This document shows, in pieces, positions 8,649 through 18,376 of a stretch of DNA of 64,000 bases. The position numbers were made by a program, and so were the translations under genes. Source of the DNA: Rhodospirillales bacterium. GTDB lineage: Bacteria; Pseudomonadota; Alphaproteobacteria; Reyranellales; Reyranellaceae. Each line of letters begins with the position of its first letter. The first letter of the stretch is position 1. Under the pieces are notes generated by a model. It searched no databases and was not told the origin of the DNA. It saw only the letters and a list, made by a program, of their open reading frames with translations. Location of the stretch: positions 620,001 to 684,000 of the forward strand of contig CP064988.1 in the NCBI GenBank assembly GCA_016699855.1, given 5' to 3'.

Positions 8649-10246
8649 GTGCAGCATCCCGTCAGCGCCGCCGCCAACCCGGCGACGCATGTCAAGATTC
8701 CGATGGACCGCCTGGTGGCCTACTCGACGCTGCAGTTGCCGCTGGCGATGTGCGCGCTGCCCGTCGTCCTCAACGTGCCGAAATTCTACGGCGAGACGCT
8801 CGGACTGCCGCTGGCGGCGCTCGGCGTCTATCTGATCGTCACCCGCATCATCGACGCGCTCCAGGATCCGCTGATCGGGCTGATCAGCGACCGGATGACC
8901 AAGCGGCGGAACGGACGGCTGCTGCTGGCCGCCTTGATGGTGCCGGCGCTGATCGGCGGTTTCGTCGCCCTGTTCTATCCGCCGGCCGAGCTGCTCGGGC
9001 GCACCGGCCTGCAGATATGGCTGCTGGTGTCGCTCATCGTCGTCCATCTCGGCTACGCCGGCGTGTCGATCACCTACCACGCCCACGGCGCCGAGCTCAG
9101 CGACGACTACAACGAGCGCACCAAGGTCACGGTCGGCCGCGAGGTGTTCGGCCTGACCGGCATGACCCTGGCCGTGGTCCTGCCGGCGCTGCTCACCAGC
9201 CCGAATTTCTTCGCCGAGACCAAGGCGGCGGCCGCCGCTGCGACCGACGCGCTGGCCGCCGCCAAGGCCGCCGGCGACCAGATCGCGCTCGCCGCCGCCC
9301 AGGCGAAGCTCAAGGCGGCCCAGCACGAGGCCGAGATCCGCGGCTACGGCATGTTCGGGCTGCTGTTCGTGGCGATCGCTCTGATCACCGCGGTGCCGAG
9401 CCTGCTGCGCTCGCCGCCGAGCGTCCACGGCCCGGTCAAGGAACGCGCCATGCACGTGACGTTCGGGCAGTTCACCGACTTCCTCGCGACGACCCGGATG
9501 CGGTGGCTCGGCCGGACGCTGGTCGCCATGAACCCGCACGGCACCGGCCGGCGCGCCTGGACGGAGTTCTTCTTCGAGTTCCTCCGGCCGTTGAAAAACC
9601 GTCTGTTCCGCCGGCTGTTGCTGGTGTTCGTCGTCAACGGATCGGCGCTCGGGATCGCCGTCAGCGTGATGCTGTTCTACGTCGAGCACGTGCTGAAGGG
9701 CACCAAGACCGACACCGGCATCATCCTCCTCACCTACTTCGTGGCCGGCGCCGCCAGCGTGCCGCTGTGGATGTGGCTCTCCAAGCGCACGAGCAAGACG
9801 GCGGCGTGGTTCATCGGCATCGCGATGACGTCGGTGGCGATGACCGGCGCGGTGTTCTTCGGCCCCGGCCAGATCTGGATGTTCGTCGCCATCTCGGCGG
9901 TCACCGGCCTCGGGCTCGGCGCCGACTACGGCCTGCCGCCGTCGATCCTGGCGGACACCATCAACGCCGCGGACGGCAAGGACACGCGCGGCGAGACCGG
10001 CGCCTATTTCGGGTTGTGGGCGCTGGCGACCAAGGCGGCCACCGCGATCGGCGCGGCGTTCTCGCTGCCCATCGCCCAGTGGCTCGGCTTCAATCCCGGC
10101 GCCGGGAGCTTCGACACGCAGGCGCTGGTGATCGTCTACATCGTCCTGCCGGTGCTGGTGAAACTGCTAGCGCGGCGCTGCTCTGGTATATGCGGGTCGA
10201 GGCCGACCGGCCGGCGGCGCGCGACGTCCTCCTCAAGGGCCATTGA
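8649..10246 (+). CDS. MFS transporter (GPH-like), frameshifted near its 3' end
   Basis: The product is a roughly 530-residue, 11-12-segment transporter of the glycoside-pentoside-hexuronide type: DALQDPLIGLISDRM between early helices and LGLGADYGLPPSILADTIN in the second half are typical. Frame 1 is open through the 3' end into the next SDR gene, giving an artificial-looking 794-residue fusion. In the -1 frame, the tail AALLWYMRVEADRPAARD ends at a stop at 10244-10246, which is the expected family C-terminus. One missing base near 10170 (in ctgctagcgcggcgctg) explains both. An Ala/Lys-rich cytoplasmic loop is predicted around 9220-9330. GTG at 8649 is the start. Substrate unknown; the homologue sits in the same cluster in other alphaproteobacteria. 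Confidence 0.85.
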
Positions 10247-10268
10247 GGCGGACGGTACCACGAACGCC

Positions 10269-11033
10269 ATGGCGACGATCTGGCGGGGCCGCCGAGTCTG
10301 GATCACCGGCGCGTCCAGCGGCATCGGGCGAGCGCTGGCCACGGCTCTGGCCATGCGCGGCGCGAGGATCGCCGGCACGGCGCGGACCGCCGATGCCCTG
10401 GCCGCCGCCGTCGCCGGGCTGCCCGGTGATGGCCATCTCGCCCTTCCAGCCGACGTGGCCGACGCCACCGCCATGCGCGAAGCCGTCGCGCGGATCCTCG
10501 ACGCATGGGGCGGACTCGACGTCGCCGTGCTCAACGCCGGTACGCACACGCCGATGCGCGCCGACGCGATCGACCTCGAGGCCGCGCGCCGGTTGCTCGA
10601 GACCAACGTGCTCGGCGCCTTCAACGGCGTCGCCGCCATCGTTCCCGGCTTCCTCGCCGCGGGCTCCGGGCATATCGCCGTGGTGTCGAGCGTCGCGGGA
10701 TACATCGGCCTGCCGACGGCGCTTGCCTACGGCCCGGGCAAGGCGGCGTTGATCAACTTCGCGGAGACGCTGCGTCTCGACCTCGCGCCGCGTGGCGTCA
10801 AGGTCCAGCTCGTGTGTCCGGGGTTCGTCGAGACGCCACTCACGGACCGCAACGACTTCCCGATGCCGGCGCGTCTGCGGGTCGACGACGCGGCGGCGCG
10901 GATCGTGCGCGGCCTCGAGTCGAGCCGCTTCGAGATCCATTTCCCGAAGCGCTTCACGCTGTTGCTGAAGCTGCTGCGCGTCCTGCCCTACGGCATCGCG
11001 CTTCCGGCCATCCGCCGGATGACCGGCATGTAG
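10269..11033 (+). CDS. Short-chain dehydrogenase/reductase
   Basis: The 254-residue SDR has the cofactor motif TGASSGIG (about 14-21), NAG in VAVLNAGT, catalytic Ser in VVSSVAGYIG and YGPGK as the YxxxK pair. The C-terminus (LLKLLRVLPYGIALPAIRRM) is hydrophobic/basic, as in SDRs acting on lipid-like substrates. The ATG at 10269 follows the inferred MFS stop by 22 bases; the frame is shared with the upstream transporter only because of the frameshift there. It is the last gene of the photolyase/lipid cluster and converges on the DUF1501 gene 8 bases away. Confidence 0.9.
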   Translation: MATIWRGRRVWITGASSGIGRALATALAMRGARIAGTARTADALAAAVAGLPGDGHLALPADVADATAMREAVARILDAWGGLDVAVLNAGTHTPMRADAIDLEAARRLLETNVLGAFNGVAAIVPGFLAAGSGHIAVVSSVAGYIGLPTALAYGPGKAALINFAETLRLDLAPRGVKVQLVCPGFVETPLTDRNDFPMPARLRVDDAAARIVRGLESSRFEIHFPKRFTLLLKLLRVLPYGIALPAIRRMTGM

Positions 11034-11041
11034 GCGGCCGC

Positions 11042-12259
11042 TCAGGCGAGGAACGGCACCATCGTCGGCGATCTCAGGCCGAAATCCTGGTTCAATCCCC
11101 ACCACCGCCGCGCGACGGTGGCGAACACCGCGCGGAAATCGACGGTGTGCTTGAGATCGCCGTCCTGGAGATCGGTCAGCGAGGGATACGCGCCGATCAG
11201 GCCGCCCTTGACGGCGCCCCCCATGACGAACTGTGGCGCGGCGGTGCCGTGGTCGGTGCCGCCGATGGCGTTCTGCCGCACGCGGCGGCCGAACTCGGAG
11301 TATGTCATGACCAGCACATCGTTCCACAGACCGGCGGCGACCAGGTTGGCGCGCAGCGTCGCCAACCCGTCGCCGAGCAGCCCGAGAAGGCGCTCGTGCG
11401 GTTCCTGCTGGCGCGCATGGGTGTCGAAGCCGCCGAGCGCGATCTTGATGGCGACGACCGGCACGCGCGCCGTCAGGATGCGAGTCGCGAAGTCGAGCTG
11501 GCGGCCGAACGGCTCGGGCCCGAAGGCCTGCGCCGGCGGCGGCGCGGTCCGCATGCGCTCCGCAAGCCCCTGCGAGGCGGCGTGGATCTCCGCGCGGACC
11601 TTCCGGATATGGGCCAGCGCCGGATTGGCCGGCGGCTCCATGCCGCCGTCGCGCAGCCGGCGCGCCTGCTGGATGAAATTCTCGGCGTCCTGCATCACGA
11701 TGGTGTGGAGGCCCGCGCCGGTCGCCGGCAGCGCGTTGGTATCGACCACGACGCAGTCGAGGTTGCGCCCCTTCGGTCGTGCCGCGCCGGCGAAGGCCTG
11801 CGCGATCCAGCCGTCGGTCAGCGTCTGGCTGCTCGCCGACGCCGAGTCCCAGATCTCGATCGACCGGAAATGCGAGCGGTTCGGATAGGGATACCCGACG
11901 CCCTGGAGGATCGCGAGGTCGCGCGCCTGCCACGACGCCGTCAGGCCCTTGAGCGCCGGGTTCAGGCCGACGCGCTGGTCGAGCTGGACGACCCGCTCGC
12001 GCGCCACGGCGATGCCCGGCCGGGCCGCGCGGTAGGCGGCGTCGTCGAACGGCACGAGGGTGTTGAGCCCGTCGTTGCCGCCCTTCAGCTCGACGAGGAC
12101 GAGGATGCGGTCCCACCGTGCGGGGCCGCCCGCCGCCGCCGATTCCACGGCGCGGCCTGCCGCGCGGCCGGCCGGCGTGTCGCGCTGCGCGAACGCCGAC
12201 GGCGCCGCGAGTGCGACCGACAGGCCGGCGGAGACCGAAAGAAAGTCGCGACGTCGCAT
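11042..12259 (-). CDS. DUF1501 protein with Tat signal
   Basis: The 405-residue protein starts MRRRDFLSVSAG, a twin-arginine export signal, followed by a hydrophobic stretch ending near AFAQRD. LVLVELKGGNDGLNTLVPFDD, NRSHFRSIEIWDSA and VMTYSEFGRRVRQNAIGGTDHG are signatures of DUF1501, a sulfatase/alkaline-phosphatase-fold family that is exported folded. Its partner DUF1800 is encoded 17 bases upstream, the usual pairing. Their biochemical role is not established. ATG at 12259 is chosen because it starts the Tat motif. Confidence 0.9.
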   Translation of the reverse strand: MRRRDFLSVSAGLSVALAAPSAFAQRDTPAGRAAGRAVESAAAGGPARWDRILVLVELKGGNDGLNTLVPFDDAAYRAARPGIAVARERVVQLDQRVGLNPALKGLTASWQARDLAILQGVGYPYPNRSHFRSIEIWDSASASSQTLTDGWIAQAFAGAARPKGRNLDCVVVDTNALPATGAGLHTIVMQDAENFIQQARRLRDGGMEPPANPALAHIRKVRAEIHAASQGLAERMRTAPPPAQAFGPEPFGRQLDFATRILTARVPVVAIKIALGGFDTHARQQEPHERLLGLLGDGLATLRANLVAAGLWNDVLVMTYSEFGRRVRQNAIGGTDHGTAAPQFVMGGAVKGGLIGAYPSLTDLQDGDLKHTVDFRAVFATVARRWWGLNQDFGLRSPTMVPFLA

Positions 12260-12276
12260 GGCGGTCTCCGGTCGCG

Positions 12277-13932
12277 TCACTTCAGCTGATAGGCCGGATC
12301 GAGCAGCAGGCGGGCCACCGCCTCGCCCGGCGTCGATCCGGGATCGAGCGGCGATTCCGGCGCGATCGGCAACAACGCGCGTTGCAGCGCGGGCACGTCG
12401 GCGGTCGCCAACGCCGGGCCGAGGCGGACGCTGGCGCCCGCCGCCCGCAGGCTCCGTCCCTCGACCGGACCGCGCTCCTGCGGCTCCATCACCACCTCCT
12501 CGGCCTCGCCAACGCGTTTGACGCGCTCCATGCGGCGCCCAGGCTTGCCCTGCGGGCCGCCGGCCATCCGCATGGCGCCACCCATCGACGCGACGTTGGT
12601 CGCCTCCACGATACGGCGCAGGATCTGCTGCCGCATCAGCAGCGTGTTGGTCGTGATCCAAGCCTCGCCGCCGGGCCAGCCCTTGACGTTGGGCGGATCG
12701 AGCGGCACCTGCCCGATCGCCTGCATGGCGCGCACCAGGCGCGTCTTCTCCGGCACCGGCAGCCCGAGCAGCCGGATGGTGCCGACGACGAGTTCGACCG
12801 GCGACTTGATGAGCGCACCGCGGTTGGCCGCGTCGCGGAACGCCGGCGACGTCAACAGCGCCCGCAGCAACGGCCGTAGCTCGTAGCGCGCCTCGCGGAA
12901 CACCATCGCCAGCCGCTTGACCTCGGCGGCGTCGGGTTTGAACGACACGAACTCGCGCCACAGCTTGCCGACGATCCACTCCGACACGCGGGGGTTCTGC
13001 AGAAGCATGCCGAGCACGTCGTCGCCGCCGTGGTTGCCGGTACGGCCGAAGATCGTCTTGGGGCCGCCGTCATGCAGCGCCGGATAGAACCGGAACAAGC
13101 CGGTGTCGCGGTCTATGCTCCAGCCCGTGAAGGCGCGCGCCGCGCCCTTGATGTCGGCCTCGGTGTAGTGGCCCTCGCCGAGCGTGAACAGCTCGAACAG
13201 CTCGCGGGCGAAATTCTCATTGGGTTGTCCGGCGCGGCTCTGCGCGCCGTCGAGATAGAGCAGCATCGCCGGATCACGCGCGACCTCGCCCAGCAACGTC
13301 GCGAAGTTGCCCAGCGCGTGGCGCCGGAACAGCGCGTTCTGGCGATAGATCGCCGGCGTGAAGCGGACCTTCTGCAGGCTGGACGTAAAATGGCCGTGCC
13401 AGAACAGCGTCATCCGCTCGACGAAGGGCTGGTCGGTCGCGAGCATCTCCTCGACCCACCAGTTGCGCAGTTCACGGGCGCGCTCCTGGACCGGATTGGC
13501 GTTCGCCAGCGGTTTCTGCGGCAGGCCGCCCGGTGGACGCGCCGGAGCGCCCGGCGGCGCGGCGGCCGGTGGCGAGATGCCCTCCGGACCGGGCTTGCGC
13601 CCCTCGGCGCGCTGCGCCTGGAACCGCTGGACCTGCTCCCGTACCTGCGGCGGGGTCATGCCGATCCACGATGGCGGCGGCGTCGACGCTTCCTGCCGCC
13701 AATTGCCGAGCACCCGCTCGACGGCCGCGGTGAAGTCGAGCCGGGCGTACTCCGCGATCTCCGCCGGCGTCGGTCCGAAGCCGGTCCGCGACAGCAGATG
13801 CCGCGCGTCGTCCGCGCCCATCGCCGCCGCGCGCGCCCGCGGGATCGCGCCCGTCATCAGGGCGACCGCGCCGACACCCGACAACATCGCGCGACGGCTC
13901 GGCCGGCCGCGTATCCGATCCAGGGCGTTCAT
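12277..13932 (-). CDS. DUF1800 protein with twin-arginine-like leader
   Basis: The 551-residue protein opens with a basic leader (RPSRRAMLSGVGAVAL) suggesting Tat export. Core DUF1800 motifs follow: DARHLLSRTGFGPT, MTLFWHGHFTSSLQKV, PNENFARELFELFTLG and VKGWPGGEAWITTNTLL. A Pro/Gly/Ala-rich stretch at about residues 110-150 (between PSWIG and NANPVQ) is probably a flexible linker. It is the standard partner of DUF1501 directly downstream. The pair is widespread in proteobacteria and planctomycetes; function is unassigned. Here it lies behind a sigma/anti-sigma-like gene, hinting at envelope-stress control. Confidence 0.9.
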   Translation of the reverse strand: MNALDRIRGRPSRRAMLSGVGAVALMTGAIPRARAAAMGADDARHLLSRTGFGPTPAEIAEYARLDFTAAVERVLGNWRQEASTPPPSWIGMTPPQVREQVQRFQAQRAEGRKPGPEGISPPAAAPPGAPARPPGGLPQKPLANANPVQERARELRNWWVEEMLATDQPFVERMTLFWHGHFTSSLQKVRFTPAIYRQNALFRRHALGNFATLLGEVARDPAMLLYLDGAQSRAGQPNENFARELFELFTLGEGHYTEADIKGAARAFTGWSIDRDTGLFRFYPALHDGGPKTIFGRTGNHGGDDVLGMLLQNPRVSEWIVGKLWREFVSFKPDAAEVKRLAMVFREARYELRPLLRALLTSPAFRDAANRGALIKSPVELVVGTIRLLGLPVPEKTRLVRAMQAIGQVPLDPPNVKGWPGGEAWITTNTLLMRQQILRRIVEATNVASMGGAMRMAGGPQGKPGRRMERVKRVGEAEEVVMEPQERGPVEGRSLRAAGASVRLGPALATADVPALQRALLPIAPESPLDPGSTPGEAVARLLLDPAYQLK

Positions 13933-13963
13933 CGATGCCTCCCTGCCTCGTGGACCTGGCCCG

Positions 13964-14503
13964 TTACGGACGGCGTTCCTCCGGCCCCTGCCGTCCGGCG
14001 GGACCGCGGCGCTCCATCGGGCGGGCGCCGCCCGGACCGCCCGGATTGAGCGTGCGGGCGATCACGAACTGCATGAACCGGTCGCGTTGCTCCGGCCGGA
14101 ACGAGGCTGCCACCTTGTCGGAGGTCCGCAGCCCGTCCTTCTGAAGGTCGGACCGCAGGACCGCCGCGCGGTCCAGCATCGCGTCGACAGCGGCGAAATC
14201 CGGCTTCTCCTTGCGCATCTCCGTCAGGAGCCGCTCGCGCAGCTGCAACAGCTCGCGCGCCTTGCCCACGTTGCGCTCGCGCAGTTGCCGCATGGCGTCG
14301 CGGAAACCGCGGGCCTCGGTGGCGTTGAGGTTCAGCCGCTCCGGGACGTCGACCTGCTGCGGCCCGCGGCGCTCGCCCGGCTCGCGTGCGAACACCTGCG
14401 GCGGGCCGCCGAAATAGCGCGCCTGCACGAAACCGCCGATAAAGAACACATTCAACACGACGGAGAGGCCGAGCAGGATCCAGGCGAGGTGGCGGCGCAT
14501 CAC
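13964..14503 (-). CDS. Spy/CpxP-like periplasmic protein (metal-sensor family)
   Basis: The 179-residue protein has a single N-terminal membrane or signal segment (WILLGLSVVLNVFFIGGFV) and a mainly helical, charged periplasmic domain with repeated RE/RL-rich helices (FRDAMRQLRERNVGKARELL, LRERLLTEMRKEKPDF), the pattern of the periplasmic heavy-metal-resistance/CpxP-Spy group. The C-terminus is disordered and Pro/Gly/Arg-rich. Its ATG overlaps the stop of the upstream sigma/anti-sigma gene (ATGA), so the two are translated together. A chaperone or stress-sensing role in the envelope is inferred. Confidence 0.75.
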   Translation of the reverse strand: MMRRHLAWILLGLSVVLNVFFIGGFVQARYFGGPPQVFAREPGERRGPQQVDVPERLNLNATEARGFRDAMRQLRERNVGKARELLQLRERLLTEMRKEKPDFAAVDAMLDRAAVLRSDLQKDGLRTSDKVAASFRPEQRDRFMQFVIARTLNPGGPGGARPMERRGPAGRQGPEERRP

Positions 14504-15420
14504 TGCTGCCCCCCCGGCTCGCCGAACGCGTCGGTGTCGCCGCTATCGAACAGCGACGCGAAGACCTGGTCGACCGCCCGGTCCTGCGCCACCGCCTCCT
14601 GCATGCCACCGCCGAGCGTGAAGCCACCGGCGGCGACCGCGAGGAACAGGGTGGCCACCGCCGCGAATTCGACCCGCCGCCGCCAGCCCATCAGCCAGCT
14701 GAGCGCGCGGCCCCCGCCGGCCGCGGCCAGCCGCTCGGTGTCGAAGCCGACCAGCGCCTTGGCCCGGGTCTCTAGACGCGCAGGAGCAGGCGAGACGGCG
14801 GCCTCGCGCAGCGCGCCGTGCATATCGAGCGACGCCGTCAGCAGTGCCGGATCGGCCGCCAGACGCGCCTCGACACGGGCGGCGAGCTCGGGCGAAGCCC
14901 GGCCGTCCAGCCACGCTGCCAGCTCCTCGTCGAACACGGGCGGCGGCGACGCCGGGCCGACCGCCCCCGCCGGCGGCCGCGCGTTCTTCGCCCGCGCCCA
15001 CAAGGCGCGGTCCTTGTCCGTTCCCACGGGATCGGTCTCGTTGGGGGGAATGGTCAACCGCTCGACATGCCGGTCCTCGACCGCCGCGTAGCTCTCCGGG
15101 ACGTCGTCCAGCGGCGCCATGGTCTGGCGCCGGCGGCGGAGATAGTCGATGGCGCTCGAGCGGGTGACGACCGCCAACCAGGTCCCCAGCGACGCCTTGG
15201 CGGGGTCGTAGGTGCGCAGCAGGCGCCGGTCGTCGGCGCACAGGCGCACGAACACGTCCTGCGCTGCGTCCAGCGCGTCGTCGGCGTTGCCGCCATGGGT
15301 CGAGATCACCCGCCGCGCCACGGCATGGATCACCGGCGCGGCCGCCGCCACGAAGCGGTCCCACTCCCGTTTGCCGCCCGCCGCCAAAGCGCGCAGGTCT
15401 ATGTCGTCGAACGCGGACAC
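14500..15420 (-). CDS. ECF sigma factor region 2 fused to an anti-sigma-like membrane protein (region 4 missing)
   Basis: Residues 1 to about 126 are ECF sigma region 2: a DAAQDVFVRLC helix, a basic/aromatic segment and AIDYLRRRR. Instead of the region 4 helix-turn-helix, which normally follows a VERL-IPP linker like the one at 119-126, the frame runs into an anti-sigma-like protein: DKDRALWARAK at 135-145, FDEELAAWLDGRASPELAAR at 163-182 and a membrane helix at about 251-270. A GTG at 15027 (V132) could be the old start of a separate 175-residue anti-sigma factor. The arrangement looks like a deletion of about 60 codons that joined two genes in frame. Whether the product binds RNA polymerase is unknown. 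Confidence 0.75.
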   Translation of the reverse strand: MSAFDDIDLRALAAGGKREWDRFVAAAAPVIHAVARRVISTHGGNADDALDAAQDVFVRLCADDRRLLRTYDPAKASLGTWLAVVTRSSAIDYLRRRRQTMAPLDDVPESYAAVEDRHVERLTIPPNETDPVGTDKDRALWARAKNARPPAGAVGPASPPPVFDEELAAWLDGRASPELAARVEARLAADPALLTASLDMHGALREAAVSPAPARLETRAKALVGFDTERLAAAGGGRALSWLMGWRRRVEFAAVATLFLAVAAGGFTLGGGMQEAVAQDRAVDQVFASLFDSGDTDAFGEPGGQQ

Positions 15421-15571
15421 CGCCGGTTGGAACCACCCTGTGCACTGGATACGCAGGATGCCGCCCGGGCATCCCCACCATTCGCCAACTTCATGATCCT
15501 ACACGGGTTTCCGCTGGTCCGCCCGCCCGCCAGGGGTATCATCGCTGGAACCAGAGGGATGGAACCGACCG

Positions 15572-17128
15572 ATGAGCGAAAACTTCAACCGCCGCCAAAG
15601 CGTCATCAAGCGGGCCGTGCGTGGCCGGGGCGCGGTCGTCGCCCAGAACACGCTGGCGGCCGAGCTGGGCGCCCGGACCCTGGCGGCCGGCGGCAACGCC
15701 ATCGACGCCGCCGTCACGACGGCCATGGCGATCGGGTGCGTCGAGCCCTGGATGAGCGGGATCGGCGGCGTCGGCTACATGGTCGTATGGGTGGCGCGCG
15801 AGCGGAAGGCCTACGTCGTCGACTACGGCGCCGTCGCCGCGGGCAAGCTGGACCTCAAGAACTACGCCCTGTCCGGCGGCAAAGCGATGGGCGACCTGTT
15901 CGGCTGGGCGCCGGTGGTCGGCGACAACAACATCAAGGGCTATCACTCGATCGCGGTCCCCGGCCAGGTCGACGGCATGGCGACGGCGCTGAAGCGGTTC
16001 GGGACCTGGGATTGGGCGCGAGTCGTCGAGCCGGGCATCGAGCTGGCCGAGCGCGGCATGTCGGCCGACTGGTACGCCACCCTGATGATCGCCAGCGGCG
16101 CCGCGGCCCTGTCGGAGTTCGAGACCTCGCGCGCGACCTACCTCGCCAGCGGCTTCCCGCCGATCGTCGACTGGGAGGGCAACGCGCCGCGGGTGCGGCT
16201 GGGCAACCTCGCGACCACGCTCAAGCGGCTGCGCGACGCCGGCCCGCGCGACTACTACGAGGGCGCGGTCGCCCGCGACCTCGTCGCGGACCTCAACGCC
16301 GGCGGCTCGGCGATCTCGCTCGACGACCTCGCCGGCTACCGCGCCCGGATCGTCGAGCCGGTCGAGTTCCAGCGCAACGGCGCCACGATCCACACCGTTC
16401 CCTACCTGACCGCCGGCCCGACCATGAAGCGGGCCTTCGAGCTGATGGGCGACCGCACGCGCGGCGCGGGCGCGCCGGACGCCGAAGCGTTCGTGGCCGT
16501 CGCCGAGGGCCTGAACACCGCCTACGAGGAACGCCTGCGCGACATGGGCGACGCCCACACGCCGTCCTGCACCACGCACTTCAACGCCGTCGACGCCGAG
16601 GGCAACATGGTGGCGTTGACGCAGACCTTGCTGTCGCTGTTCGGCTCGCGCGTCATGCTGCCGCGCACCGGCGTCATGATGAACAACGGCCTGATGTGGT
16701 TCGACCCGACGCCCGGACGGCCCAACTCGCTGGCGCCGGGCAAGCGGCCGTTGTGCAACATCTGCGGCACGGTGGTGTCGAAGAACGGCGAGGGCTGGTT
16801 CGCGATCGGCGCCTCCGGCGGCCGGCGCATCGTGCCGGCGGTGACGCAACTCATCATGATGCAGGTCGACCGCGGCATGGACGTCGAGGACGCCTTCCAC
16901 CAACCCCGCATCGACGTCTCCGGGACGGGTCCGGTCCGCGCCAACTGGGATCTTCCGGACGACATCAAGCGGGCGATCGCCGCACGGCACCCGCTGGTCG
17001 AGGTCGCCAACCCAGTCTACCCGCTGAACTTCGCCAACCCCAGCTGCATCCGGCGCGATCCGATGACGGGGATGGTCACGGGTATGAACGAGGTCATGTC
17101 GCCATGGGCCGGCGGCGCCACCGGCTGA
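15572..17128 (+). CDS. Gamma-glutamyltransferase family protein
   Basis: The 518-residue Ntn-hydrolase begins GAVVAQNTLAAELGARTLAA and GGNAIDAAVTTAMAIGCVEP, the usual start of the large subunit. The autocatalytic nucleophile is Thr334 in SCTTHFNAVDAEGN, where the precursor should cleave into two subunits. GRPNSLAPGKRPLCN and ASGGRRIVPAVTQ complete the small-subunit active site. No convincing signal peptide is seen, so it belongs to the cytosolic GGT-like group that acts on glutathione conjugates or related amides rather than classical periplasmic GGT. It is followed by a substrate-binding protein gene, suggesting uptake and hydrolysis of an amide or peptide. Confidence 0.9.
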   Translation: MSENFNRRQSVIKRAVRGRGAVVAQNTLAAELGARTLAAGGNAIDAAVTTAMAIGCVEPWMSGIGGVGYMVVWVARERKAYVVDYGAVAAGKLDLKNYALSGGKAMGDLFGWAPVVGDNNIKGYHSIAVPGQVDGMATALKRFGTWDWARVVEPGIELAERGMSADWYATLMIASGAAALSEFETSRATYLASGFPPIVDWEGNAPRVRLGNLATTLKRLRDAGPRDYYEGAVARDLVADLNAGGSAISLDDLAGYRARIVEPVEFQRNGATIHTVPYLTAGPTMKRAFELMGDRTRGAGAPDAEAFVAVAEGLNTAYEERLRDMGDAHTPSCTTHFNAVDAEGNMVALTQTLLSLFGSRVMLPRTGVMMNNGLMWFDPTPGRPNSLAPGKRPLCNICGTVVSKNGEGWFAIGASGGRRIVPAVTQLIMMQVDRGMDVEDAFHQPRIDVSGTGPVRANWDLPDDIKRAIAARHPLVEVANPVYPLNFANPSCIRRDPMTGMVTGMNEVMSPWAGGATG

Positions 17129-17192
17129 TGCGCTTGCCAGAGCGCCGGCGGCGACACATGTCTCGATTCGACGCCATCCGGGGATCCCGCCG

Positions 17193-18366
17193 ATGATCGA
17201 CATTCCGCGCCGCGCGACGCTCGCGCTCGCCGCCGGCGCCGCCCTGTCGCCGCTGGTGGCGCGGGCGCAGGCGGCGCCAGCGTTCCGCCTGCCGTTGCTG
17301 TTCCCGCTCACCGGCTTCGTCGCGCTCGAGGGCAAGAGCCAGCGCGACGGCGCCCTGCTCGCGATCCGCGACGTCGCGGCCGTCGTCCGCTTCGCGCCGG
17401 AGATCATCGACACCGCCACGAGCCCGGAGGCCGCCGCGACGGCGTGGCAGCGCGCCGCGCGCGATGGCGCCCGCGACGGCGTCCGCGCGCCCGTCGCCAT
17501 GATGGGTCCGATCCTCGGCACGCAGATGCTGGCGCTGCTGCCGCAGGCCGCCGAGTCGAAGCTGCCTGTGCTCACCGTCTCCGGCACGGCGCGGTTGTCG
17601 GAGATGGGCAACCCGTGGTTCTTCCGCTTCTTCCCGGCCGACGGCGTCGTGAAGGTCGCGCACGCCCGCTACGTGCTGGAGACGCTGAGGGCCCGCAAGC
17701 CCGCGATCGTGTTCCAGACCACGGCCTACGGCCAGTCCGGGCGCGAGGCGCTCGCGAAGGCGTTCGCCGAGGCCGGCACGCCGGCGGTGCTCGAGGAGGG
17801 CGTCGCCACCACGGTCAACGATTTCGCGCCGGTGATCGCGCGCGAGCGCGGCCGGCGCCGACGCGTTGGTGCTGCACCTCCACTCGCAGTCCACCGCGCT
17901 GGCGATCCGCGCCGCCCGCGCGCAGGCGCCGGGTCTGCCGATCGTCGCCGGCTCGGCGATGGCGCAGCCCGCCACGGCGGCATTGTTCGAGCCGGCCGAT
18001 CTCAAGGGCGTGTGCGCCGAGACCGCCGCGATGCCGGCGGCGGCGATGGATGATTCCCGCATGCGCGCCTTCGTCGAGGCCTATCGCAAGGAGTTCGGTG
18101 GCGATCCCGACGCCTTCGCGGTCGCCGAGTACGACGCGGTGTCGATGCTGGCGGCGGCCGTCGCGGAGATCGCGAGGGAGAGCGGCGTCGACAAGGTCAC
18201 CGGCGACGCCGTGCGCGCGAAGCTGGGGGCCATGCGCTGGCGCGGCTTGGCGATGGAGTACAAGTCCGACGGCAAGGGCAACATGGCCCACGCCGCCATG
18301 GTCGTGTGCTATGGCGGCGCCAGCCGCGTGCCGGACATCGCCGCCCGTTACGTGCCCGCGTCCTGA
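17193..18366 (+). CDS. ABC transporter substrate-binding protein (Leu/branched-chain type), frameshifted
   Basis: The first 225 or so residues (signal peptide ending at ARAQAAP, then FPLTGFVALEGKSQRDGALL, MGPILGTQ, NPWFFRFFPADG, TAYGQSG) and the last 166 residues (SQSTALAIRAARAQAPGLP, AEYDAVSMLAAAV, MEYKSDGKGN) are two halves of one periplasmic-binding-protein fold in different frames. The break lies at about 17845-17862, in a GC-repeat stretch after VNDFAPVIAR; one extra or two missing bases restore a single protein of about 391 residues. An assembly error is likely, a real pseudogene possible. It follows the GGT-family gene and may bind the same class of substrate. Confidence 0.8.
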
Positions 18367-18376
18367 CGTCCGCGGC

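Noticed and set aside
8649..11033. A single 794-residue MFS-SDR fusion protein
   Set aside because: The expected transporter C-terminus is in the -1 frame, ending at 10246, and the SDR has its own ATG at 10269. One missing base near 10170 explains the open frame, so a fusion is not supported.
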